From Paenibacillus segetis (lineage in GTDB: Bacteria > Bacillota > Bacilli > Paenibacillales > Paenibacillaceae), in NCBI RefSeq assembly GCF_014639155.1, contig NZ_BMFT01000001.1, positions 3,335,045-3,399,044 on the forward strand: a stretch of DNA of 64,000 nt. Direction: 5' to 3'. Numbering within the stretch: position 1 is the first letter of the stretch; each line of letters begins with the position of its first letter. This document shows, in pieces, positions 1 to 8,491 of this stretch. The translations under genes and the position numbers were made by a program. The notes under the pieces were generated by a model. The model was not told the origin of the DNA and made no database searches. It was given only the letters and a program-made list of their open reading frames with translations.

Positions 1-343
1 GACCGCCTGGACCTAAAGTATCGCCTATGCATTGATTTACCCCATATTTAAGCGGGATTTCAAATTCATTACGAACCGTCTCCAGTCCATTCACTTCAAT
101 TTGGTTAATAACGAAGGTTGAATCCGCCAATACTTTGCGACGGTCAGACGAAGATATGACAGACCAGTTTTTACCAGATATTTCAATCAGCTTTTCGACT
201 AACTGATGAACGATCTCCAACCGTCTTTCATCAATATCTACAAGGGCTATGACCCCACCCTCTATATCCGTGATATTCAAAATATCAATGACCAATCCTT
301 TGGTAAAAAAACTCCCCGCTCCGATAATCGTTATCTTTGTCAT
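1..343 (-). CDS. GH4 family glycosidase (alpha-galactosidase/glucosidase-like), N-terminal part
   Basis: This is the first 114 codons of a leftward gene that runs off the window. The start is ATG at 343 with GGAGTG upstream. The N-terminus has the Rossmann motif of glycosyl hydrolase family 4 (ITIIGAGSFF), and further on the conserved IGDTLGPGG stretch. GH4 enzymes are cytoplasmic and cleave glycosides by an NAD- and metal-dependent redox mechanism. The family includes alpha-galactosidases, alpha-glucosidases and alpha-galacturonidases (MelA, LplD), and the fragment is too short to choose a substrate. The gene follows the fucosidase by 43 nt and is the last visible member of the binding protein-permease-permease-fucosidase operon, which suggests it trims the same imported oligosaccharide. 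Confidence 0.8.
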   Translation of the reverse strand, partial: MTKITIIGAGSFFTKGLVIDILNITDIEGGVIALVDIDERRLEIVHQLVEKLIEISGKNWSVISSSDRRKVLADSTFVINQIEVNGLETVRNEFEIPLKYGVNQCIGDTLGPGG

Positions 344-386
344 CCTAAACACTCCTATATCGTATTCGTATATTTAAGAGAACCAA

Positions 387-1691
387 CTACTTTTTCAATT
401 CAATAGCAATGACTGTGTCCGCCTCATCTGGCAATGGATAAGTGAAGTGAGCAATACTGCCCAAACAAGCAAATAAAATATTCTCATAAGCTTTCGTGAT
501 CCAGCTATCCCCACGTTGCACTTCCACACCATCTGCTAGACGATACATGGATTTCACTTGATCAACCGGCACGCCTGTTAACGCCAAAGGACCGATCGGT
601 GCTTCGAACACATGCGCATAAATCATATTTCCATTCCGCGTATAACGTCCCCATTCCGGCTTATCGATATCAGCATAACCGCAGCTATAGATGCTCTCCG
701 CATTCTTATCCATCCATTCACCTATGGCTTCAAGGGTATCCATTGACTGCTTGTTGAAATTGCCTTTCGCATCAGGACCTACATTAAGGATCATGTTCCC
801 TCCCTTGCTCACACATTCTACAAGTTTTCTAATTAGCAGTGCAGCAGGTTTATAGGCAATATCATTCGGAGTATATCCCCATGTATTGTTCATAGTGGTG
901 CACATTTCCCAAGGAATCGAAACTCCAAGCTCGTTCTTAATTCCTTCTTGTGGAATGATCTGTTCCGGACTTGAGAAGTCACCGCTCCAAGCTGTAGGAT
1001 TCGCTGTCAAAAGACTGCCCCCACCCTCCCCACTCGTCTCCAATCGATTATCGATAATAACCTCTGGTTGTAGGGACCGTACCATTTCCATCAGCTCTTT
1101 GGCATGCCAAGTTTCGCCTCTCATGTGTTCATAGGAATAATCAAACCATAAAATATCGATCTTGCCATAGTTCCTGCAGAGCTCTTTAATTTGCCCGTGC
1201 ATATAAGCTAAATAATTATCGAAGTTATACGTATTATCCTTATATGCCTCGTTATCGCGCATAGGATGAATGAGATCGCCATATTTCGGGTAATCCTCGT
1301 GATGCCAGTCAATCAAAGAGTAGTATAAACCTACCTTCAATCCCTCAGCACGGACAGCATCAACAAATTCACGGGTCAAATCGCGCTTACAGACGGTATT
1401 GGTTGACTTATAATCCGTAAGTGCACTGTCAAACAGACAGAAACCATCATGATGCTTAACCGTCATCACTACATATTTCATACCGGCCTTCTTTGCGGCC
1501 TTCACCCATTTAACAGGGTCATAATCGACCGGATTAAACTGCTCGAAATATTGCTCATACATATCAACAGGGATACGCTCGTCACTCATCACCCATTCGC
1601 CACGACCGGGAATGGCGTACAATCCCCAGTGAATAAACATGCCAAAACGTTCCTTCAGAAACCACTCTGTTCTAGTAAATAAATCAGACAT
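387..1691 (-). CDS. Alpha-L-fucosidase, GH29
   Basis: This 434-residue protein would hydrolyse terminal alpha-L-fucose from glycans. It has the GH29 hallmarks in order: RFGMFIHWGLY near residue 15, HHDGF at 80-84 in the active site, and IDILWFD ending at Asp184, which lines up with the catalytic nucleophile of GH29 retaining fucosidases. The conserved WGY follows near residue 271. There is no signal peptide, so the enzyme is probably cytoplasmic and acts on oligosaccharides brought in by the adjacent ABC transporter. The gene starts 10 nt after the permease stop and is clearly in the same operon. The family also contains exo-fucosidases with narrow linkage preference; linkage cannot be read from sequence. 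Confidence 0.9.
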   Translation of the reverse strand: MSDLFTRTEWFLKERFGMFIHWGLYAIPGRGEWVMSDERIPVDMYEQYFEQFNPVDYDPVKWVKAAKKAGMKYVVMTVKHHDGFCLFDSALTDYKSTNTVCKRDLTREFVDAVRAEGLKVGLYYSLIDWHHEDYPKYGDLIHPMRDNEAYKDNTYNFDNYLAYMHGQIKELCRNYGKIDILWFDYSYEHMRGETWHAKELMEMVRSLQPEVIIDNRLETSGEGGGSLLTANPTAWSGDFSSPEQIIPQEGIKNELGVSIPWEMCTTMNNTWGYTPNDIAYKPAALLIRKLVECVSKGGNMILNVGPDAKGNFNKQSMDTLEAIGEWMDKNAESIYSCGYADIDKPEWGRYTRNGNMIYAHVFEAPIGPLALTGVPVDQVKSMYRLADGVEVQRGDSWITKAYENILFACLGSIAHFTYPLPDEADTVIAIELKK

Positions 1692-1701
1692 TGTATTCTC
1701 C

Positions 1702-2538
1702 TTATCCCTTTACTGCGCCAGCAGTAAGGCTCTTAATGAATAGTTTCGATGTAAAACTAAAAACAAGAATCGTTGGTAACACAGATACGATAATCGCTGA
1801 GAACATACCATTCAGATCACGCGCATAAGCAGATCTAAATTGACCTAACAGGGCGGGGATCGTCATGTTCGTTTTACTTTCAAGCAATATCGTTGCAAAA
1901 TAAAATTCGTTCCAGTTGTTCAAGAAAGCAAGTACGGCTGCCGTGGCCAATCCTGGCTTGGCAAGCGGAACAATGATTTGTACAAATGTTCTCACATGGC
2001 CACAACCGTCCATTTGTGCGGCTTCCTCCATCTCTGCAGGAATCGTGAGAAAATAGCTACGAATGACGAAAAAGGTAATCGCGATACCTAATCCGGAATA
2101 GACGAGTACGACACCAGTCCGTGTATCATAAAGTCCCAATGTGTCAATGAGACGATAGAGTGGAAAGCTGATCGAAATCGGTGGGATAAAGAGAGTCGTT
2201 GCGAACATCAGCGTAATTAGACCTTTACCTTTGAAATCCATCCGTGCCGATACATAAGCAGCCATAGCTACGAATATCACGCTAAGTAATGTCGAGATGA
2301 CACTGACAATGATACTATTCGAGAAATAGGTTCCAATTTGGAGCTTGGTAAATATCGTGATATAGCCATCAAACTTCCAAGTCTCTGGAAGTCCAAGACC
2401 TCCCGGTCTTTCTTTGAATGATGAGATGAATACCCAAATGATCGGATATATTGAAATTAAGATAACGAAGATTAGCAAAGCATATTTGCATATACCGGCA
2501 ACAATTCCTCGAAGCATTCCATTATGATTGTCATCCAT
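1702..2538 (-). CDS. ABC sugar transporter permease, CUT1 (MalG/LplC type)
   Basis: This 278-residue integral membrane protein is the second permease of a carbohydrate ABC importer. It has about six hydrophobic segments and the cytoplasmic EAA loop (EEAAQMDGCG, near residue 188) that docks on the ATPase subunit. The ATG has GGGAGG 8 nt upstream and lies 17 nt after the partner permease. As is usual for CUT1 systems of this class, no ATPase gene is in the operon. A shared MsmX-type ATPase encoded elsewhere is the likely energy source (inference from Bacillus precedent). Confidence 0.88.
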   Translation of the reverse strand: MDDNHNGMLRGIVAGICKYALLIFVILISIYPIIWVFISSFKERPGGLGLPETWKFDGYITIFTKLQIGTYFSNSIIVSVISTLLSVIFVAMAAYVSARMDFKGKGLITLMFATTLFIPPISISFPLYRLIDTLGLYDTRTGVVLVYSGLGIAITFFVIRSYFLTIPAEMEEAAQMDGCGHVRTFVQIIVPLAKPGLATAAVLAFLNNWNEFYFATILLESKTNMTIPALLGQFRSAYARDLNGMFSAIIVSVLPTILVFSFTSKLFIKSLTAGAVKG

Positions 2539-2555
2539 GGTGGTTACCTCCCGTG

Positions 2556-3506
2556 TTAATAACTTTCATTCGTTTTGAACACGCGGGTGATAAGCACAAC
2601 GAGTACAACACCAAGGATGAACTGTATAACACCTGCGGTATTCGCTAATGCGAAGTTCAATTTGCTACTTCCCATCGCGGTTTGGAAGATGTAATAGCTC
2701 AAACTGAAGGTCGCATCATCAGGTCCACCCTTCGTCAATAACTGAATCTCGTTGAACAATAGCAAACTATAGTTCGTAGCTAGAATAGCCACGGTCCCAA
2801 TCATGGGTCTTAAAAGTGGCAATGTAATGTACCTTTCAGTCTGAATACCATTTGCTCCATCAATCTTCGCCGCTTCATATAAATCTGGGGATATCGACGC
2901 GATTTGCGACATGAGCAATATACAGTTCGTTCCACCAAACAAGATAAAGGCAAAGGTAACACCCCAGAACGCGGTTCCCTGATTCGCAAGAATATTAAGG
3001 TTAGCCTCGGGATTAAATACCTTGATGATTTCCGTTACGAAACCAAGAGATGGGTCATACAGATTAACAAAGATTAATCCGATCGCCGCTGTCGAAATAA
3101 TGTTCGGAATGAGAAAGGCATTTCTAGCGAATACCCATCCCCGCGGTTTTTTGGACAACACTAGCGCAACTAGAATTGAAAAAGGAACCTGAACGACTAG
3201 GGCCAGCGCAACCCATTTAAGCGAGTTCAATAGAGCTGTTTTGAAATAATAGTCTGTAGTAAATAGCTTGGTGAAGTTATCAAATACATGGGACCACCCT
3301 AGAAACTGTGGTGATTGAAGGTTCTTGAAATCCCATTTGCTAAATGAGGTTAAAAATATAGTTACTAGTGGATACGCGTATATAAACAAAAACATAACAA
3401 CTGCCGGCAACAAAAAACAAAAAATAAAGATCTTTTTCTGCATGCGTGTCTTGTTTTTGTTTACAGCAGCGTTGTTGTTCCTACGCAATTCAGTCTGTGC
3501 TTCCAT
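2556..3506 (-). CDS. ABC sugar transporter permease, CUT1 (MalF/LplB type)
   Basis: This 316-residue membrane protein is the first permease of the importer. I place the start at 3506, where GGGGGGATAGG lies 8 nt upstream. The reading frame continues further up but without a ribosome binding site. After a basic, Asn-rich tail come about six transmembrane segments and the EAA loop (EAAKIDGANG). It is followed 17 nt later by the second permease. LplB/YtcP-type homologues in Bacillus and Paenibacillus import complex plant or host oligosaccharides. Here the downstream fucosidase and GH4 genes point to a fucose-containing substrate. Confidence 0.88.
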   Translation of the reverse strand: MEAQTELRRNNNAAVNKNKTRMQKKIFIFCFLLPAVVMFLFIYAYPLVTIFLTSFSKWDFKNLQSPQFLGWSHVFDNFTKLFTTDYYFKTALLNSLKWVALALVVQVPFSILVALVLSKKPRGWVFARNAFLIPNIISTAAIGLIFVNLYDPSLGFVTEIIKVFNPEANLNILANQGTAFWGVTFAFILFGGTNCILLMSQIASISPDLYEAAKIDGANGIQTERYITLPLLRPMIGTVAILATNYSLLLFNEIQLLTKGGPDDATFSLSYYIFQTAMGSSKLNFALANTAGVIQFILGVVLVVLITRVFKTNESY

Positions 3507-3620
3507 CGAACCTATCCCCCCTCTATAGAATGAACAGCTAATGCCGAACCCAACAATGATGCCCAACCCTATCGAAACACCATTGTTGTGGTTATTGACA
3601 TCCAAAGCTTGATTCACAAC

Positions 3621-4973
3621 TTATTGCACGATTTGATCCATTTCTTTAACTATCTGATCTACATCTTTACTACCATCATGCATGGCAGAGTATTTTCCAT
3701 TGAGTGCACTTGTAATATCTTGATTCCAGTTCGAGCTCATCGCTTTGGTCTGATAATCAGCATTAACTGCAAGCTGACAAGCTTCAGCCAGCTTCTTCAG
3801 CTCAGCATTGTCGCCATTAATGTACTTGTCATAATCAAGGCCATTGTAGGCCGGCATTGCAAGTACTTTCGAGAAGATACGATCCGCAATTTCTGGGCTT
3901 GTCATGTATTTCACAAATTCAACACTGGCTGCAATCTTTGCTTCGTCTTGTTTGCTGCTGATCACATATCCTGTTGAAGCTGATACAATAGCGGCTTTCT
4001 TCCCAGCTTCGTTTGTTGGGAATACTGCTGGTTTAATATGTTCAGGCTTCACCTTAATATCACTTGTAAAGCTGCCCGCTTCCCATACCCCGTTAAAGAG
4101 CATAGCCGCATCACCATTCATGAAATCATCACGATATGATTCAGAGTCGGCAGCACCAAAGTATGCTGTCTTAATTTTGCCTAAAGCATGTTTGGACACA
4201 AAATCAACGGTGTCTTTGAAAGCAGGATTATCAAAAGATGTAGGTAGAGTAGCTGCGAAATCTCGACCTTCTTGTGTGCTAACTAGATGAGCATTAAACA
4301 GAATATCTACCGGCCATCCTTGGTTCATGGAGAATGGAGTTTTAACATCCGGTGATGCAGCGAGTTTATCCACTGCGGCGTTGAAGTCATCCCAAGTTTG
4401 CCATTGATCAGGAGTAGTTGCTCCAGCTTTGTTAAATAAGTCTTCGTTATACCAGAACCCCATCGTCTCTAATTGCTCGCGGACGGTATAAATTTTCCCA
4501 TCGACGTTGTTTTGAACATAGTTAATTCCGACGCCTTGTTTGAACACTGGATCTTCATCGATATAGGGCTTCAAATCCAGGATCAGGTCTGCCTCTGAAG
4601 CGGCGGGAACAATGTTATAACCTGCAACATCAACGATATCGGGAAATTGACCTCGTGAAATTTCTTGAATCGCTTTGTCGTAAACCCCTTGTGGTCCAGT
4701 TTCTAGTGCAACGGCCTTAAACGTAAATTCATCTTTGTGAAGCTCTGCGAATTCATCGTAAATTTTTCTCATTTCAACAGCAGGCTGCCAGTCATCTTGG
4801 AAAAAGGAATGATAGAATGTGATCGTAGGCTTTTCACCGCTTGTTTGAGTGCCTTCAGTACCAGACTTGTCATTTGCTGACGCGTTTTCGGCATTCTTAT
4901 TGTTTGAACAACCGCTAAGAACAAGCACCGAAACAAAACACAACACAAACATGGTTGATAGGATCTTCTTCAT
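3621..4973 (-). CDS. Extracellular sugar-binding lipoprotein of the ABC importer
   Basis: This 450-residue solute-binding protein begins at ATG 4973, with AAGGGG 9 nt upstream. An extension to 5036 is open but has no such site. The N-terminus is a lipoprotein signal peptide ending in the lipobox LSGC, followed by a polar Asn/Ser/Thr-rich tether. The body shows family 1 binding-protein features such as ITFYHSF at the start of the fold, FWYNEDLFNKAG, and GVWEAG late in the chain. It should be anchored outside the membrane and hand oligosaccharide to the two permeases encoded immediately downstream. It leads the operon. A second, related binding protein lies just upstream and has its own terminator. 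Confidence 0.9.
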   Translation of the reverse strand: MKKILSTMFVLCFVSVLVLSGCSNNKNAENASANDKSGTEGTQTSGEKPTITFYHSFFQDDWQPAVEMRKIYDEFAELHKDEFTFKAVALETGPQGVYDKAIQEISRGQFPDIVDVAGYNIVPAASEADLILDLKPYIDEDPVFKQGVGINYVQNNVDGKIYTVREQLETMGFWYNEDLFNKAGATTPDQWQTWDDFNAAVDKLAASPDVKTPFSMNQGWPVDILFNAHLVSTQEGRDFAATLPTSFDNPAFKDTVDFVSKHALGKIKTAYFGAADSESYRDDFMNGDAAMLFNGVWEAGSFTSDIKVKPEHIKPAVFPTNEAGKKAAIVSASTGYVISSKQDEAKIAASVEFVKYMTSPEIADRIFSKVLAMPAYNGLDYDKYINGDNAELKKLAEACQLAVNADYQTKAMSSNWNQDITSALNGKYSAMHDGSKDVDQIVKEMDQIVQ

Positions 4974-5091
4974 CGTAAAACCCCTTTTTTGTATGAAATA
5001 GACTAGTTGTGCACTAATCCTTGAATCTATTCTCACAAAAAAGAGACTTCATATTAATCAATTAAATTGACTTATGTTTGAGTTTATTTTG

Positions 5092-5105
5092 TTGAAACGC
5101 TTTCA
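5092..5105. promoter_or_regulatory. cre-like site (possible CcpA operator)
   Basis: TTGAAACGCTTTCA, about 120 bp upstream of the binding-protein gene, matches the catabolite-responsive-element consensus TGWAANCGNTNWCA at all but two positions near its left end, and is locally palindromic (GAAA-CGC-TTTC). Carbon-catabolite control would suit a secondary-sugar operon. I could not place the -35/-10 elements confidently, so its position relative to the start of transcription is unknown. Confidence 0.4.
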
Positions 5106-5193
5106 TTTAGGGTCCGTCTTACTTTGCCCTATCAAAACTTTGTGTTTTTTTTGGATAGTTGATTATTTTTTACCAAATAAATCGCTTAAGCAA

Positions 5194-5243
5194 CAAAAAA
5201 AGGGGATGACCCCAGCCAATTTCTTGGCTTTGAAGGCATCCCA
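5194..5243 (-). terminator. Intrinsic terminator after the second binding-protein gene
   Basis: On the minus strand, outer arms GGGATG/CATCCC enclose an inner stem AGCCAA/TTGGCT and are followed by a run of T. It lies 30 nt past the stop of the gene at 5273-6556 and separates that gene from the transporter operon. The 4974-5272 interval holds this terminator and the cre-like site; I see no gene in it. Confidence 0.85.
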
Positions 5244-5272
5244 CGATTAAACTTAGCATTTAATTGATTTAT

Positions 5273-6556
5273 TTAGTGACTTAACATTTCCGATAATTCT
5301 GACGGCGATAAAGAGCCGTTTATCACTCGTTTCAGATTATTCTTCAGCGTATCAATAGCCTTCTCATCGCTGAGCGAATCTAGCGTTCTAATTTGAATAT
5401 CCGCATGGTTTGCTACTCCGAGTGCCATTCCGAGCATTGGTGCTGCCTCTTTAATCCAATCATAGTCTACATTAGGATTCGATGGGGCTTGTTTGGTTTC
5501 CACAACCAACCTTTTTTGCACCTTATCGCTAAGCATATACTTCAAAAACCTGACGCAGGCTTCAATTTTTTGCGGATCACCTGTATTTCCAATGACATAA
5601 CCCGATGAAGGGGATACATAAGAGACCGTTTTGTTATCATAAGCCGGAAATGCAGCATAATTAATATGATCGTGGTTGGATGATTGATTGAGTTCATCGC
5701 TATCCCACACTCCGCTGAGGAAAAAGGCAATTTCTGAATCTTTAAACATTTGCAATGCATCATTTCTGCTGATCGGTTGATCACCATAAGTATTAGCTTT
5801 ACGTAAATCCTCAATAGCCCTTCTAAACTCATCCGTATTGAAATTCGTAGCTGAGCTACTCATAAATTCTGTACCGTTGATATTTTCACCAGCAATTCTT
5901 GCACCTAAAAAAATCATATTTTGTTCATTCTCCATCATCAATGGCTTTATCGTTTGACCACGATTTAACGACCATTGTTTCACTTTGTCACAAGCGCTCC
6001 AAAATTCGTCCCAAGACAATGGTAACTTCACAGCCGAGTTCGATGTGGAATCTTCCGTTACCCCTGCTTGTTGTAAAATATCCTCGTTGTACCAATACCC
6101 TGCGATTTCTAATGCGTCAGGCAGTGTATATATCTCATTATCTGTCATCCAAACTTTAAATATGGATGGGTGTATACTTCTTTTAAACTCTTCATCAGCA
6201 TCAATATACGGCTTCAAATTCAGCGCTTTGCCCCTAATAATCGCGTTGGACAAAAACTGACTTGCTCCATTCGTCGAAATGATATCCGGCATCTTGTCCG
6301 CAGCTAATTTATCATTGGCTTTGTCGATTACAACCGCAAGATCAGGAGAGGAATCAAAGGTTAGCTTAATATCTGGATTAGCCCGTTCAAAATCTTTATA
6401 TATTTTTCTCATATTGACATGATTTGGTGACGAACCACCCCATCCGTGCATTAAGGTTATTTCAATTTTCTCTTTGGTAGGTGAATTAGAGCATGATACT
6501 AGACTTACCGCAGCGAATAATACTGTGATCATCAGAGCTATGGCACGCAATTTCAT
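5273..6556 (-). CDS. Stand-alone sugar-binding lipoprotein beside the two-component genes
   Basis: This 427-residue family 1 solute-binding protein starts at ATG 6556, with AAGGGG 8 nt upstream; a GTG three codons earlier overlaps that site. The signal peptide ends in the lipobox LVSC. The fold resembles the transporter's binding protein (ITLMHGWGG, GYWYNEDIL, SGVWDSDE), and its C-terminal region NVDYDWI parallels LDYDKYI of the other protein. It has its own terminator and is transcribed divergently from the histidine kinase gene, 131 bp away. It may be a spare binding subunit for the same importer. It could also be a ligand-presenting partner of the kinase's extracellular domain (inference). 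Confidence 0.85.
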   Translation of the reverse strand: MKLRAIALMITVLFAAVSLVSCSNSPTKEKIEITLMHGWGGSSPNHVNMRKIYKDFERANPDIKLTFDSSPDLAVVIDKANDKLAADKMPDIISTNGASQFLSNAIIRGKALNLKPYIDADEEFKRSIHPSIFKVWMTDNEIYTLPDALEIAGYWYNEDILQQAGVTEDSTSNSAVKLPLSWDEFWSACDKVKQWSLNRGQTIKPLMMENEQNMIFLGARIAGENINGTEFMSSSATNFNTDEFRRAIEDLRKANTYGDQPISRNDALQMFKDSEIAFFLSGVWDSDELNQSSNHDHINYAAFPAYDNKTVSYVSPSSGYVIGNTGDPQKIEACVRFLKYMLSDKVQKRLVVETKQAPSNPNVDYDWIKEAAPMLGMALGVANHADIQIRTLDSLSDEKAIDTLKNNLKRVINGSLSPSELSEMLSH

Positions 6557-6632
6557 AACAAGCACCCCTTTTGGTTGACGATGGATCTAGTTGCATATTA
6601 ACATTAGAAAAAAAATTTAAGCTATCATTTTT

Positions 6633-6660
6633 TTGCGAAAGTGCTACTCTATTTTATAAA
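6633..6660 (+). promoter_or_regulatory. SigA-type promoter for the two-component operon
   Basis: TTGCGA and TATAAA are separated by 16 bp, 37 bp before the kinase start codon. It sits in the short divergent region shared with the lipoprotein gene. No clear operator repeat was seen. Confidence 0.55.
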
Positions 6661-6697
6661 CATATAAAGGGAAAGAGAGAGTGGGGGACAATTTCAA

Positions 6698-8491
6698 ATG
6701 AACGATATAAGTAAAAAGCGAACGTTCCGTTCCAAAATTATTCTCTTTGATATTACCACTACATTAATCCCAATTATCTTATGTGCGATCATCTTAGGCA
6801 TTCTCATGTTCACTCTGTTAACCGGTTACATTCGTAATGATATCGTATTCTTTATCAAAGAAACCAACAACAATTTCCAGAACAAGACCGTGCTAGTTGA
6901 GGATACGTTACTACGAATTAGAAACAACAAGAGTATATCGGACTATTTAACCGATATCAAAGACCGTTCTACAAGCGATGTCGATTATACCGAAGTCGAA
7001 ACACAGTTTAGACAATCTGTTGATCTCTATTCCGATAAAAATACGGCCAAGCGAGACAGTCCTTTCCTAGATAAAATTTATCTGTACGATCATGACGGCA
7101 ATGCCTTCAAAGCTTTTTATAATCCCCCACTCCAGACCTTGCAATTAGAATATGACAAGAATTACGACATGATTTATCAAGATTTTCTCCGAAGTAAAGA
7201 GGATGTGAAATTTGTTGTAGATGGCGAGAACATCAATTTGCTGTTCACTGTATATTCTGACTCCATGCAGAACATAGGCACCCTCATATTCGTAATCAAC
7301 ATGAGCAACGTCAACGAAATTATGCAACAGGTCGATCATTACGATCATTCCTTTTGGTATATGTTTGATGGGGATGGAAATACAATTGTAGCTCACAATG
7401 CTGACATGATCACTACGGAAGATAAGCATCAAATTATAAATACATACAAACAGGATGCATATGAGCACAAGATTGAGAATACCAATTACCTAATTTACAC
7501 GGAACGTATGAACATGGATTTCAATTGTGCCATAGGTATTCCCAGTAATCATTTATTCACATTATTGTTTAATTCCATCAAATCTTATGTGTATATTTTC
7601 TCAGCTATCATCTTATTGGTCCTTGTATTCACCGTAATTTTCATCCGAAAATTAACCAAGCCTTTGGATGAAGTTGCCTCTAGTATCAGGCTGGTAGGGA
7701 AAGGCAAGTTTGATATTAAAATGCCTGAATTCACCAGCCGTGAGTTCGCTTATATCAGTGAGGTGTTCAACTCAATGACGGACAGGATTAATTATTTGAT
7801 CAAAGATGTCTATGAGAAGCAGTTAATTATCAAAGAATCTGAGCTTAAATTTCTCCAAACTCAAGTGAATCCTCATTTTATGTTTAATGTGCTTAATACG
7901 ATTGCCCTCAAGGCCAAGATGGATAACAATGACGACGTGAGCAAAATGATCAGTTCATTTGCTGGATTAATTCAAGCAAGTATTTACCGTACCGATAAGG
8001 AAAAAGTACCGATTAAGCAGGAATTAATCTACTTGGAGTTTTATCTTTATTTGCAAAGCTACCGATTCGGGGATAAGCTGAACTATAAAATTAAGTATGA
8101 TGACGAAAGACTACTTGAACTTTATGTTCCGAAACTAGCGATACAATTTATTGTTGAGAACGCTGTCACCCATGGGATCGAGCCGAAGTTCGAAAATGGA
8201 TTTGTAGAAGTGAATATTTATGCAAAAAATAATTGTCTGTTTATCGAAGTCAAAGATGACGGAGTTGGCTTCGATAGCTTGGAGGGACGAGTGGAACTCC
8301 CCCTAAAAACGACAAATAACAAGACAGATCATAATCATGTAGGGCTTAATAATACCTATAAAATCATTCAATATTTTTATGGAAACGATTATGGGATTGA
8401 CATTTATACCAAGAAAAATGAGGGTACCATCGTAACGATTCAAATTCCATTTGATAACGGCAGCAATGCGGAGGATGATCAACATGTATAA
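6698..8491 (+). CDS. Sensor histidine kinase, YesM/LytS-like class
   Basis: This 597-residue membrane kinase has a first transmembrane segment around residues 17-45, an extracellular sensor region of about 245 residues, a second segment near 290-312, then HAMP. The His_kinase domain follows, with phospho-acceptor His393 in VNPHFMFN. The N box is FIVENAVTHG and the G box is DDGVGFD. This architecture typifies YesM-type kinases that control sugar-utilisation genes in Bacillus and Paenibacillus. It overlaps the response regulator gene by 8 nt, so the two are translationally coupled. The neighbouring binding-protein and transporter genes suggest it senses the imported glycan. Confidence 0.92.
   Translation: MNDISKKRTFRSKIILFDITTTLIPIILCAIILGILMFTLLTGYIRNDIVFFIKETNNNFQNKTVLVEDTLLRIRNNKSISDYLTDIKDRSTSDVDYTEVETQFRQSVDLYSDKNTAKRDSPFLDKIYLYDHDGNAFKAFYNPPLQTLQLEYDKNYDMIYQDFLRSKEDVKFVVDGENINLLFTVYSDSMQNIGTLIFVINMSNVNEIMQQVDHYDHSFWYMFDGDGNTIVAHNADMITTEDKHQIINTYKQDAYEHKIENTNYLIYTERMNMDFNCAIGIPSNHLFTLLFNSIKSYVYIFSAIILLVLVFTVIFIRKLTKPLDEVASSIRLVGKGKFDIKMPEFTSREFAYISEVFNSMTDRINYLIKDVYEKQLIIKESELKFLQTQVNPHFMFNVLNTIALKAKMDNNDDVSKMISSFAGLIQASIYRTDKEKVPIKQELIYLEFYLYLQSYRFGDKLNYKIKYDDERLLELYVPKLAIQFIVENAVTHGIEPKFENGFVEVNIYAKNNCLFIEVKDDGVGFDSLEGRVELPLKTTNNKTDHNHVGLNNTYKIIQYFYGNDYGIDIYTKKNEGTIVTIQIPFDNGSNAEDDQHV

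Noticed and set aside
3588..4290. Two open frames of about 128 codons opposite the sugar-binding protein gene
   Set aside because: Both are antisense to a clear lipoprotein gene and have no binding site or recognisable domain.
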